Positions 25,374 through 33,416 of a DNA stretch of 44,530 bases are shown one piece after another (position 1 is the stretch's first letter; every line of letters begins with the position of its first letter). The stretch comes from an uncultured Clostridia bacterium (lineage in GTDB: Bacteria; Bacillota; Clostridia; UMGS1883), in the NCBI GenBank assembly GCA_947589005.1, contig CANPZO010000022.1, forward strand, positions 1 through 44,530, read 5' to 3'. The position numbers were made by a program, and so were the translations under genes. The notes under the pieces are model-generated. The model was not told the DNA's origin. It ran no database searches and saw nothing but the letters and a program-made list of their open reading frames with translations.

Positions 25374-26238
25374 ACAGCAGGCAGATTTGTGCTGTTATGT
25401 CCTTTTGGCTATGGCAGACGTAAAAGAAAATGACGAATGGTCGAACGTCGTAAATAGCTGAATTCGTATTCATGATGTGATTGCGTATACAAAGGAAAAC
25501 TACGGTGTTGTCTATGCGGAAAATAGTCGAGAGACTTTCCGAAAACAAGCTATGCACCATTTTCGAAATGCTGCATTTATTGAGGACAACGGAAAAGCGA
25601 CCAATAGTCCAAACTATCGCTATCGTCTGACAGATGAGATGCTTTCGCTTATTCGCTGCTTTGGAACAAAACATTGGAAATCAGAAAAGCAGAAATTTCT
25701 TCAATCTCACGAAACCCTGATTGATCTGTATGCGTCTAAGCGCACGATGCGAAAAATGCCTGTACGGATTAATGGAGAGAACTTTACTTTTTCACCCGGA
25801 AAGCATAATCAACTACAAAAGGCTATTATCGAGGAATTTGCTCCTCGATTTGCACCTAATACCGAGTGCCTTTATGTGGGAGATACCATAGAAAAGGATT
25901 TGGTCAAGAACGTTGAGAAGTTGCAGAAACTCGGATTTACAATTGCACTTCATGATAAAATGCCAGATGTAGTCCTCTACTCCGAAGAAAAGAATTGGCT
26001 GTATTTTATCGAGTCTGTTACTTCCGTCGGTCCTATGGAGCCTAAGAGAATCAAAGAGATTGAAGAAATGACAGAAGGCGTTAAAGCGGGAAAAATTTAT
26101 GTAACTGCGTTTCTTGACTTTAAGACTTTTAAGAAGTTTTCCGAAACGCTTGCTTGGGAAACAGAGGTTTGGATTGCGGATATGCCGGATCATATGATTC
26201 ACTTAAATGGAGACAAGTTTTTAGGGCCGAGAAAATAA
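25318..26238 (+). pseudogene. BsuBI/PstI-type restriction endonuclease with an in-frame TGA
   Basis: From ATG 25318 the frame reads SKIEEAREILKELHVPAKQQ to WSNVVNS, then TGA at 25459-25461, and continues IRIHDVIAYTKENYGVVYAE to 26238. The N-terminal domain and the catalytic domain (PDVVLYSEEKNWLYFIESVT, then VTAFLDFKTFKKF) match BsuBI/PstI endonucleases. The stop fits a Trp codon mutated from TGG. It overlaps the methyltransferase gene by 56 bp. A 253-residue product from about 25477 would lack the N-terminal domain. Losing the endonuclease explains how loss of the methylase is tolerated. Confidence 0.85.
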
Positions 26239-26257
26239 AGTAGAGGACTATTTTAGA

Positions 26258-27010
26258 ATGAAGATACTTGATTTTATTGAAAAAACAAAATTAACTGATA
26301 GAAGTGAGAGTGAGAAAGCAAAACTCCTTTGTTTCTTTCATTATAAAGAAACTGGCGAATCAGTTTTTTCTATGCCGTTAATTTGTAATTTGTTTGTGCA
26401 GTGTGGGTTTAATGTTCCCAATAGTTCAAGATTAAAGACTAATTTAACCAAGGGAAAAGAAAGGGCATTTGTTAACTCCAAGGGAAAGACTGCCACAATA
26501 GAGTTTATTCCAGCTATTTTCCAAAGCACGGAAAAAGAATATGCAGTTTTATGGGAAGATAACATTACTATTGATTCAGATAGTGAATTAATTGATGAAC
26601 AAAAATTTGTAGGAAGGCGGAAATATTTAGACCAGCTAATTTATCAGATAAATCACTCCTATGCAAATAATTGTTACGATGCGGCGGCAGTTTTAATGAG
26701 AAGATTGTTTGAGGTTTTACTTGTTCTGTCATATCAAAATTATGGAATAGATGAGGAATAGATGATCAGATAAAAGACTCCACGGGAAAAGGTTATATTA
26801 TGCTTGATGGGATAGTAAAAAACGCTAAAAAATCAAGTATTGAAGATTTCAAGAATAAAAAATGATTTTGATACATTTCGGCTGGTTGGAAATTTTTCGG
26901 CTCACAATATTACATATACTGCTACTGCTGGAAAGAAAGATATTGATGATATAAAAATAAACTATAGAGTTATGCTTGAAGAACTATATAATAAGGCAGG
27001 GTTATTTTAA
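26258..27010 (+). pseudogene. DUF4145-like protein gene with two compensating frameshifts
   Basis: 167 residues are open from ATG 26258. The remainder of the protein continues in another frame and then returns: one A must be added at 26757-26758 and one removed from the run at 26857-26862. The restored C-terminal half reads AAAVLMRRLFEVLLVLSYQ, GKGYIMLDGIVKNA and LVGNFSAHNITYTA, ending LEELYNKAGLF, like DUF4145/HEPN-like domains found in defence and abortive-infection proteins. The stop TAA overlaps the next start (TAATG). Function unknown. Confidence 0.72.
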
Positions 27011-27970
27011 TGACAGAAAAATCTGAAATTCGTGTAAAATTTGAAATTGGTGAAATCAAATTTGAAGCAGAAGGTTCTGCTGATTTGGTTGAAAGGGAAA
27101 GAAGTATTTTCAACAATACTCTTTTGCCAGCCGCTATTGACGCAATAGTACGCACTCGTAGCGTGGCACGAAGTGCTCAGTACATAGAAGCCCAAGATTC
27201 ACAGCAACCAGCTATTTTGATAACCCCTAATACAGCTGCTTTGCCAGAGCAAGCTGTGGTAAATCCAGCAGCAGATTTTTCAAGGATGAGTCTTGCTTCT
27301 TTTGTGAAGTCAAAAGGAGCAGATGCACACTATGACTTTATTATCTGTGCTGTTTATTTTAATGAGAAGCGAAATGGTATTTCACCATTTTCCTCTGCTA
27401 CTCTTAAAGATTTATATTCTGAGGCCAAAAAACCTTTGCCAAATAATTTAAGTATGTCGTTACGCGAGTTGGTCAAAAAAGGATTAATTATGGAAGATGT
27501 TTCTGCAAAAGGAACAACCCCCAAAATGTATGTTTTAACTTTAGAGGAAGAAGAATCTATTAAAAATATGCATCCCTCATATGCATCCCTCAGAAGCTAA
27601 AGAAAAGAAAGCGTCATCTAAATCTCGGAAACAACGTCAAAAGGTAGATTCTCCATATGCTACAATCAACTGTGATGATTTGAACTTAGAACAGTATCCA
27701 GAAGTAAAATCTCTTAAAGGCCTCAAAGAGAAGATGATACTAATTCTTTATATCGTTACCATTGATGGAAAAGGGGAATGGTTCACAACGGCAGATGTTC
27801 TTTGCATTATGACGGATATTTTTGGCGAATCTGCAACCAAAAAGCAAGTTGAAGGTGTCTTTACACGAGAAAAAAGATGGTTTAAGTGTGAAAATATTGA
27901 AGGAAGCAATAAATTTGTACATAGGAAACTGCTTAATGAAGCAAAATCGTTTGGCAATCGTTGGGAGTAG
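27010..27970 (+). pseudogene. Unknown protein, one gene split by a 13-bp tandem duplication
   Basis: Frame 1 (27010-27600, 196 residues) ends soon after EEESIKNMHPS; frame 2 (from ATG 27581 to 27970, 129 residues) begins MHPSEAKEKK. Deleting one copy of the 13-bp repeat at 27567-27592 gives a single frame of about 315 residues reading ESIKNMHPSEAKEKKAS. The N-terminal third is beta-rich (EIRVKFEIGEIKFEAEGSAD); the middle and C-terminal parts (FVKSKGADAHYDFI; FTTADVLCIMTDIFGES) look like winged-helix segments. No family recognised. Either expression can be switched by repeat slippage or the gene is dying. It ends the operon with the DUF4145-like gene. Confidence 0.75.
27567..27592. repeat. 13-bp perfect tandem duplication inside a gene
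   Basis: TATGCATCCCTCA is present twice with no gap (27567-27579, 27580-27592). The unit length is not a multiple of three, so one copy more or less changes the reading frame. The second copy supplies an ATG in the downstream frame. Confidence 0.95.
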
Positions 27971-28202
27971 AGAATGTGTCAGAATGAAAAATTTTGAAGT
28001 GATTTAATCCCTGCGTAAGAATTACACAAAAATCTATATACTATACTACTATCCACGCTAATGAAGGCAAGTGTTATCACCCCTGATAACAAATTTATAA
28101 CATTACCCCATATAGGCTGGATAATATGGATACATCAAACAATCAAAAGAAACACAGACACGACAGAGAATGGTTCCTAATCAGAATTGTTTAATATTGG
28201 TC
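27971..28202. other. AT-rich right end of the second island, no gene seen
   Basis: No coding frame is convincing. A perfect hairpin TGTTATCA-CCCC-TGATAACA is at 28072-28091 and TATACTATACTACTA at 28036-28051. There are no GATACTA arm sites like those of island 1, so the island belongs to an element of different integrase specificity or has lost its arms. Confidence 0.5.
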
Positions 28203-28214
28203 GAGTGGAAGTGA
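28203..28214. other. Outer att core (right end of the tandem islands)
   Basis: GAGTGGAAGTGA, 10/12 to the guaA end, followed by AGTATAAAAAGCCGC, which matches the 15 bp after the internal core (19420-19434) at 14 positions. It marks the far end of the tandem array; beyond it lie the original guaA terminator and ISL3 DNA. Confidence 0.75.
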
Positions 28215-28222
28215 GTATAAAA

Positions 28223-28264
28223 AGCCGCGAGCCCCCGTAAATACGGGCTTGCGCGGCTCTATTT
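28223..28264 (+). terminator. Displaced native guaA terminator
   Basis: AGCCGCG/CGCGGCT outer stem with an inner AGCCCCCG/CGGGCTT stem and a CTATTTG tail. It is about 17 kb from the guaA stop codon because of the two islands. Related to the hairpin at 19428-19473. Confidence 0.75.
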
Positions 28265-28314
28265 GTCGGCTCTATGTCAAGAATAGTGGTGTAAAATCCT
28301 GCAAAGAATTTACG

Positions 28315-28350
28315 AAACAGGTTTCGGTCCGGACCGAAGCCTGTTTTTCA
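28315..28350 (+). terminator. Hairpin inside the left end of the ISL3 element
   Basis: AAACAGGTTTCGGTCC and GGACCGAAGCCTGTTT form a 16-bp stem with one G-T pair and essentially no loop, followed by TTCA. It could stop transcription entering the element from the islands. Confidence 0.65.
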
Positions 28351-28357
28351 TATTGAT

Positions 28358-29567
28358 TTATGCCACATTTTGCCCGCTGTCTCGCCAATAAAACATAAAT
28401 AATATCCGATTTCGGAACCTTTTGAAGTTCCTGTAACCATAGGCGTTGCGTTTCAAGACCTTAATTTTGTTGTTGCACCCTTCCGTAAAGCCGTTTGCGT
28501 ACCCATATTTAAAGGGATTAAGTACACCTTTTCCCCAGGCGATAAACGTGTTCCCGCAGTTTTCATACTCAATTAGCCCACTGCCTTGCGCCTCAAATAT
28601 CTAGGCGTCCATGAGTTTCGCTGACACTTCCGGCTATTTTGCGTCCAGAACCTCATAAAACCGCTCCTTTAGATGATAGGCTTGGCGAAGCTCGTGGGAA
28701 AGATACAGCATCGCCTCCACGCGTTCCCGCTCGTCTTTCGTAAGCTTCGTTCCCCGTTTGGTGAGCAGTCTTTTCGAGTGTTTTAACAGCTTCCTATACT
28801 TTTTCCCTAGCCGCTTTTGTTCCCGCTTCCTGAACGCCTCAAACGCCCATACGCACTGTCGGACAAAGTGATATTTATCCACGATTTGCACGGCGTTCTT
28901 GAAATAAATACCGGCCATATCGGCATAAGGCCTCCGCATATCCGACACAAAGAATTTAACCTTATCTCGTTTTTCCTTGTCATATCCTCTCAAATATTCG
29001 ATTAGATGGCTGTTTCTCCTGTCCGGCAGAATGTCCAATACCCGCCCGTTCGCCGGATCGGTAAGTATGCACTGGTACTTTTGAGCGCCGGTGTTGCCTT
29101 TAAATTCGTCTATGGCGAAAACCTCCCGGAAACCCGGTAGGATGGGGCATTTCCACCGCGTCGAATATCCTGACAACAGACGAAACCGCCCCTTATTCCT
29201 TGCAACGAAGGAGAAGGAACGTTCATTGCTCAAAGCCTCAATAATCTTAGAGGTAAAACGCAGCGTCATTTGTCGACGTCGGGCGACGAAGGTGTTTTTC
29301 TCGGGGAAGCACTTGCCACGGCCGGTGCAGCGGTATCTGCGGCGGCGATATGCCAGAGTGAGGCTGCGTCCAGCCACTGATAGACCATTATGTGACGGAC
29401 GCGGTAGTCGTGGACGCGTGAAGTCTTGCAGCCGCAGGCCGGGCAGATGTGCTCTGTTACGGGCATTTCCACATGAACCGTCAGACTGTTTGCGGCGGTT
29501 TCCACTTTTTTACTATTGCCCCTTGCAAATCGAGAATTTCTGTAGTATAATTGTTGTTAGAGAGCAT
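28358..29567 (-). pseudogene. ISL3-family transposase with frameshifts and two stops
   Basis: From ATG 29567 the frame fails at an A run (plus-strand T run 29506-29511; seven bases would restore it). The zinc-finger part (CPACGCKTSRVHDYRVR) then loses frame again near 29378, after which the DDE domain (REVFAIDEFKGN, VDKYHFVRQCVWAFE) reads to TAG at 28634. A further TAG follows 11 codons later, and the usual end (LNPFKYGYANGFTEGCNNKI, KVLKRNAYGYRNF) runs to 28358. Clearly inactive. Confidence 0.9.
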
Positions 29568-29687
29568 ATTTGTTTCCTCCTGTCTGAGTTTAGGGGTAAA
29601 TTCATTATACAGGATTTTTTCAAATATGCTCTCTTTTTTTGATAGACGGTTTTGGTGCCACTATTTATAGTGTAGAATCTTTCCTTT

Positions 29688-30866
29688 TTACGGCGTTTTT
29701 TCACTTTCCTCGTAAAGCCTCACTCCGGCGCCGAGCCGGGCCAGCCCCTCCATCAGCAGGCTGCGGGGACAGGCGATGTTCAGCCGCAAAAAGGCCGCGC
29801 CCGTCCTTCCGTATGAGGCGCCCTTTGAAACATACAGCCCCGCCTCGCGCCGAAGAAGGGACTGGAGCTCGGACGCGTCGGAGCATATTCCGCCGCAGTC
29901 AAGCCAGAGCAGATAGGTGGCCTCCGAGGGGACGAGCCTTATCTGAGGCAGCCGCTCCTTAAGGAAGGCCGCGACGGTCCTTTTGTTTTCGTAAAGATAT
30001 TCCCTCAGCCCGTCCAGCCAGCCCTCGCCCCTGTTGTACGCGGCTATCGCGGCGGGGACGGCAAAGGCGTTTGGCTCGGCCACCTCGTCGGTGTTCAGCC
30101 CGCGCCATACCTTGTGCCGCAGCACCGGGTCGGGAACGCACACGGCCGCGGTCTGGATACCCGCCAGGTTGAAGGTCTTTGTGGGGGCGACGCAGGTGAT
30201 GCTGTTGGCGCGGCACTCCTCGTTCACCGACGCGAAGGGAACGTATTCCCTGCCGGGGTCGGTGAGGTCGCAGTGTATCTCGTCGGACACCACGGTGACG
30301 TGGTGGCGCGCGGCAAGGCCGCCTATACGCGCGAGGGTCTCCCTGTCCCATATCCTGCCCACGGGGTTGTGGGGATTGCAGAGTATCATAAGGCCGGTCT
30401 GCGGGTCGGCCAGCTTTGCCTCTAAATCATCAAAATCCACGGAGTATTCCCCGCCGCAGTATTTCAGCGGGCTTTCCGATACATTGCGGCCGTTGTTGAC
30501 GATGGAGTTGAAAAAAATGTTATAGACCGGCGTCTGTATCAGCACGTTTTCGCCCGGAGTGGTCAGCTTGCGGACTATCGAGGACAGGGCCGGAACCACG
30601 CCGGTGCAAAAGATGAGCCAGTCCTTTTCCATGCGGAAGCCGTGCCGTCTTTCCCACCAGCCCTGAATGGCGCCGTACCATTCCTCCGGCAGGACGGAAT
30701 AGCCGAAAACGCCGTGGTCGAGCCGTTTTTGCAGCTCCTCAAGTATCTCGGGCGCGGCGGCGAAGTCCATGTCCGCCACCCACATGGGCAGCTCGTTTTC
30801 GGCCACGTCCCACTTCAGAGAATTTGTGCCCCGCCGGTCGATGACCGTGTCAAAATCGTATTTCAT
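29688..30866 (-). CDS. patB: PatB/MalY-family pyridoxal-phosphate C-S lyase
   Basis: 392 residues. Fold-type I aminotransferase-like enzyme, expected to split the C-S bond of cystathionine or cysteine conjugates. Family marks: N-terminal RRGTNSLKWD and PMWVADMDFAAAPEI, the substrate-side YSVLPEEWYGAIQGWWERRHGF, the PLP Asp region VVSDEIHCDL and the Schiff-base Lys in APTKTFNLAGIQ. ATG 30866 is chosen (GGGAGG site eight bases before); a TTG at 30872 is possible. The start overlaps the previous stop as TGATG, so it is coupled to the DUF3737 gene. PatB and DUF3737 genes are often neighbours in Clostridia. Confidence 0.93.
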   Translation of the reverse strand: MKYDFDTVIDRRGTNSLKWDVAENELPMWVADMDFAAAPEILEELQKRLDHGVFGYSVLPEEWYGAIQGWWERRHGFRMEKDWLIFCTGVVPALSSIVRKLTTPGENVLIQTPVYNIFFNSIVNNGRNVSESPLKYCGGEYSVDFDDLEAKLADPQTGLMILCNPHNPVGRIWDRETLARIGGLAARHHVTVVSDEIHCDLTDPGREYVPFASVNEECRANSITCVAPTKTFNLAGIQTAAVCVPDPVLRHKVWRGLNTDEVAEPNAFAVPAAIAAYNRGEGWLDGLREYLYENKRTVAAFLKERLPQIRLVPSEATYLLWLDCGGICSDASELQSLLRREAGLYVSKGASYGRTGAAFLRLNIACPRSLLMEGLARLGAGVRLYEESEKTP

Positions 30867-31723
30867 CAGCAAGCCTCCCGACAGTGGTCACGGCAGACGA
30901 CGACCGTCTTTGACGGGTCCACCTTGTCCTTTTCCACAATGAGCTCGCCTATGCTGTCGGCGGTTATCCTGCCGCCGGAGGGGTTCAGCACGCTGTCGAT
31001 GCCGCCGGTGATATCCGCCTCAACGGTGGAATACTCAAAGGCGAGGGTGGTGTTTATGAGCTTGCAGTTTTTCATTATCAGGTTGTCGATATAGCACAGG
31101 CCCTGGAGACTTTCGACCGTGCAGTTTATCAGGGTCAGGTTTTTGGCGTTCCAGCCCAGATACTCGCCCGAGATAAAGGAGTCGCGGACGGTGACGTTTT
31201 CGCTGTTCCAGAAAGCGTCCTTTGAGATGAGCCGGGAATTCCTTATCTCCACGTTCTTCGCCCCGTCAAAGGGGTAGTTGCCGTAAAGGGTCAGCCCGTC
31301 TATTTTCATATCCTCGCTGTTCATGGCCAGATAGTCGCCCTTGACCGTCGCCTGCTCAAGAGTTACGTCACGGCAGCTCCAAAGCGTTTCGGCGGCGTTG
31401 GGCAGGGAAACGTTTTTAAGCCGCACGCCGCGGCAGCGGCGGAAGTTCTTCGGCGCCTCTATCTGGCAGTCCTCGACGGTGACGTTGTCCGTGTACCAAA
31501 CGCCCGCCCGGGCCATTTCGAACCAGACGCAGTTTTTGGCGTAAATATTTTTGGAGTACCAAAGGGGATACTTCCACTTAAACATACAGCCGTAAAGCTT
31601 AATATCCGCGCTTTCCTTGAGAGGCGACTCGCCGTCGGTGAAAATCGTGTCCTCGAGCACGAGGTCCCTTTCGCCGAACAGCGGCCTTTCCCCCACATAG
31701 TAGCCGCGCTTTATGATTTTCAT
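30866..31723 (-). CDS. DUF3737 family protein (parallel beta-helix type)
   Basis: 285 residues, no signal peptide. Repeated short turns such as DIKLYGCMF, NIYAKNCVWF, NVTVEDCQIE, DVTLEQATVK, NVEIRNSRLI, NVTVRDSFIS and NLTLINCTVE give a right-handed beta helix of about 20-residue coils, like pectate-lyase folds. Conserved starts and ends (KRGYYVGERPLFGERDLVLED, VVVCRDHCREAC) match DUF3737. The function is unknown; coupling to PatB suggests a link with sulphur amino acid or cysteine-conjugate use. Two Cys close the chain. Confidence 0.9.
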   Translation of the reverse strand: MKIIKRGYYVGERPLFGERDLVLEDTIFTDGESPLKESADIKLYGCMFKWKYPLWYSKNIYAKNCVWFEMARAGVWYTDNVTVEDCQIEAPKNFRRCRGVRLKNVSLPNAAETLWSCRDVTLEQATVKGDYLAMNSEDMKIDGLTLYGNYPFDGAKNVEIRNSRLISKDAFWNSENVTVRDSFISGEYLGWNAKNLTLINCTVESLQGLCYIDNLIMKNCKLINTTLAFEYSTVEADITGGIDSVLNPSGGRITADSIGELIVEKDKVDPSKTVVVCRDHCREAC

Positions 31724-31760
31724 TGTTCACGTCGCCCGCTTTCATATCTTTTCATACTAT

Positions 31761-31789
31761 ATTTTATCACATATCTCCGCAAAAAGCAA
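31761..31789 (-). promoter_or_regulatory. Promoter of the DUF3737-patB operon
   Basis: Minus-strand TTGCTT (31784-31789), 17-bp spacer, TAAAAT (31761-31766). Confidence 0.7.
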
Positions 31790-31857
31790 ATACTTTTATT
31801 GAATAAAGCATTATGCCTGAAAAGAATATCATTTCCGCCGCAATTTTTAATAAAACT

Positions 31858-31900
31858 CAAACAAAACTTAAAAATTTCAAAAACATTTAGACGGTATAAT
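31858..31900 (+). promoter_or_regulatory. Promoter A of the membrane-protein operon with a shared upstream box
   Basis: CAAACAAAACTT (31858-31869), ACATTT (31883-31888), 6 bp ending in GG, TATAAT (31895-31900). No -35 box at the right distance (AAATTT). The same parts occur before the response regulator gene at 32683-32714, where the first box is 11 bp closer. Likely an activator-dependent promoter of the neighbouring two-component system. Confidence 0.6.
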
Positions 31901-31948
31901 ACAGGCGTCAAGTGAGAGATCACTGAAAAAATACGGAGGTGCGTTTCA

Positions 31949-32317
31949 ATGAAAAAGAAAAACTTTGTGACCCTGATCATGAGTACCGTCGGCGGTATTC
32001 TCTTCGCCCTGGGTATGTGCATGGCTCTGCTGCCGGAGTGGGACGCGTTCAGGCAGGGCGTCGTAATCGGCGCGTTGGGCGCGGCGGTATTGCTGGTCAT
32101 GGTACTCGTCCGCAGAAAGATGGACGGCAAGCCCGCCGTCGTACTCAGCGGCAGGGCCGTGGGCACGGCGCTTTTAGGCGTCCTTGGCGCGATAGTTTTC
32201 GGCGTGGGAATGTGCATGACGATGGTCTGGGATATGCTGGTCCCCGGTATCCTGGTGGGCATCGTGGGCATCGTCCTGCTGCTCTGTCTTATCCCCGTTA
32301 TCAAAGGGCTGAAATAA
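31949..32317 (+). CDS. Four-TM membrane protein made of two GxGMC units
   Basis: 122 residues, four membrane segments (about 7-28, 37-54, 69-90, 94-116). The protein is an internal duplication: LFALGMCMALLPEW then GVVIGALGAAV in the first half, and VFGVGMCMTMVWDM then GILVGIVGIV in the second, with a short basic loop between (RRKMDGK). The protein at 35456 carries one copy of the same two-helix unit (LLGVGMCCAMVPGW, GIAIGIVGII). Family function unknown. ACGGAGG precedes the ATG. It shares an operon with the helical-repeat protein at 32331. Confidence 0.8.
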   Translation: MKKKNFVTLIMSTVGGILFALGMCMALLPEWDAFRQGVVIGALGAAVLLVMVLVRRKMDGKPAVVLSGRAVGTALLGVLGAIVFGVGMCMTMVWDMLVPGILVGIVGIVLLLCLIPVIKGLK

Positions 32318-32330
32318 GGAGGTACATAAC

Positions 32331-32606
32331 ATGAAAAAAACCGAAAAAATCGCCGGCGCGGTTGTCGGCGGGTACAAGAAGATTGAGGAAGGCGTCGTAG
32401 GCGGCTATAAAAAGATTGAGGACGGCGTAACCGGCGCGTTCAAAAAGGTCGAGGACGGATTTGTGGATAAGTTCCTGACCCGTGAGGGCGAGACCATCGA
32501 GGACGCGAAAAAGCGGCTCCACGAGGAGCGGGCCCGACGCGAGGCCGCCGCCAAAGCCGGCGTAGAATCCGGCATGGAGGCCGGCAAAAACGCCGGAAAG
32601 CATTAA
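32331..32606 (+). CDS. Small amphipathic helical-repeat protein
   Basis: 91 residues. Residues 9-48 hold 11-residue repeats: VVGGYKKIEEG, VVGGYKKIEDG, VTGAFKKVEDG and the start of a fourth, FVDKFL. An 11-residue period places hydrophobic residues on one face of a helix, as in surface-active proteins. A charged helix with Glu/Arg/Ala follows. No signal peptide. Similar small repeat proteins exist in Clostridia with unknown role; peripheral membrane binding is my inference. Gap of 13 bp to the previous gene, followed by a terminator. Confidence 0.78.
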   Translation: MKKTEKIAGAVVGGYKKIEEGVVGGYKKIEDGVTGAFKKVEDGFVDKFLTREGETIEDAKKRLHEERARREAAAKAGVESGMEAGKNAGKH

Positions 32607-32616
32607 CCCCACACAC

Positions 32617-32655
32617 GCGCCGCGCGGACCAAATCTGTGCGGCGCATATTTTTAT
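32617..32655 (+). terminator. Terminator after the helical-repeat gene
   Basis: GCGCCGC (32617-32623) and GCGGCGC (32639-32645) pair, extended by C-G/T pairs, followed by ATATTTTTAT. Confidence 0.8.
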
Positions 32656-32682
32656 AAAAAATTTTTGAGAAAGTCCGAAACG

Positions 32683-32714
32683 CAAACAAAACTTTAACAT
32701 TTGGGTGGTAAAAT
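32683..32714 (+). promoter_or_regulatory. Promoter B of the two-component operon with the shared upstream box
   Basis: CAAACAAAACTT (32683-32694), ACATTT (32697-32702), 6 bp ending in GG, TAAAAT (32709-32714). It matches promoter A from ACATTT to the -10 box (ACATTT, N6, TA-AAT, then AGG), while the CAAACAAAACTT box is one helical turn nearer. The -35 position is not consensus. This suggests autoregulation by the response regulator. Confidence 0.6.
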
Positions 32715-32744
32715 GAAGGAAACAGAGTCACGGAGGTACGCATT

Positions 32745-33416
32745 ATGTTTCAGATATTGGTTGTGGAGGACGACAAAGACCTGAACCGCTCGGTATGCTC
32801 ATTTCTGAACGGCAGCGGATATAAAGCGGTGGGCTGTCTCTCCGCCAACGAAGCCTACGACGCCATGTACGGGAACACCTTTGACCTCATTGTTTCCGAC
32901 ATTATGATGCCCGAAATTGACGGATTTGAGTTTGCGAAAACGGTGCGTTCGCTTGATGAGGACATACCTATCCTGTTCATGACGGCCCGGGACGATTTCG
33001 CCTCCAAACAGAAGGGCTACCGCATTGGCATAGATGATTACATGGTGAAGCCCATCGACCTTGACGAGCTTTTCCTGCGGATAGGGGCGCTGCTCAGGCG
33101 GGCGAAGATAGCCGCCTCCCACAAGCTGGAGATAGGGAAGCTGCGGTTGGACATGGACGAGCGCGCGGCGGTCTATGACGGCGAGGCCGTCTCCCTGACG
33201 GCGCGGGAGTTCAATATCATATATAAGCTCCTCAGCTACCCCGGAAAGACCTTCACCCGCACCCAGCTCATGGACGAGTTTTGGGACGCGGACACCGACA
33301 CCGCGCCGAGAGCCGTGGACGTTTACATGGCGAAGCTGCGGAGCAAGTTCGAGGGTTGCGGCGAGTTTGAGATAAGGACCGTCCACGGCCTCGGTTATAA
33401 GGCGGTGATACTGTGA
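32745..33416 (+). CDS. OmpR/PhoB-family response regulator
   Basis: 223 residues. Receiver domain 1-118: acidic pocket E8-D9-D10, phosphoacceptor Asp52 in LIVSDIMMP, Thr in LFMTA and Lys in YMVKP. The winged-helix effector domain (about 128-223) has LTAREFNIIYKLLSYPGKTFTRTQLMDEFW, then AVDVYMAKLRSKFE and IRTVHGLGYKA. CGGAGG before the ATG. Stop overlaps the kinase start by 4 bp, so the pair is translationally coupled. Probable targets are the two promoters sharing CAAACAAAACTT. Confidence 0.95.
   Translation: MFQILVVEDDKDLNRSVCSFLNGSGYKAVGCLSANEAYDAMYGNTFDLIVSDIMMPEIDGFEFAKTVRSLDEDIPILFMTARDDFASKQKGYRIGIDDYMVKPIDLDELFLRIGALLRRAKIAASHKLEIGKLRLDMDERAAVYDGEAVSLTAREFNIIYKLLSYPGKTFTRTQLMDEFWDADTDTAPRAVDVYMAKLRSKFEGCGEFEIRTVHGLGYKAVIL

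Larger units (their letters stand above)
28268..29679 (-). mobile_element. ISL3-family insertion sequence, decayed
   Basis: About 1.4 kb, a typical ISL3 length. The left end starts GGCTCTATGTCAAGAATAGTGG; the right end, read on the minus strand from 29679, starts GATTCTACACTATAAATAGTGG, an imperfect inverted repeat. It contains one broken transposase gene. Boundaries are approximate. No 8-bp target duplication is evident. Confidence 0.8.

Noticed and set aside
25459..25461. In-frame TGA in the restriction gene as TGA-Trp recoding
   Set aside because: grpE, guaA and others end with TGA at the expected family length, so TGA is a normal stop.
27971..28202. Arm-type integrase sites for the second island
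   Set aside because: TATACTA-like strings are present but no GATACTA pair with 11-bp spacing.
28358..29567. Two in-frame TAG codons in the ISL3 transposase as a sign of TAG recoding
   Set aside because: hrcA and the 1181-residue gene end normally with TAG, and the same transposase also has frameshifts, so decay explains it.
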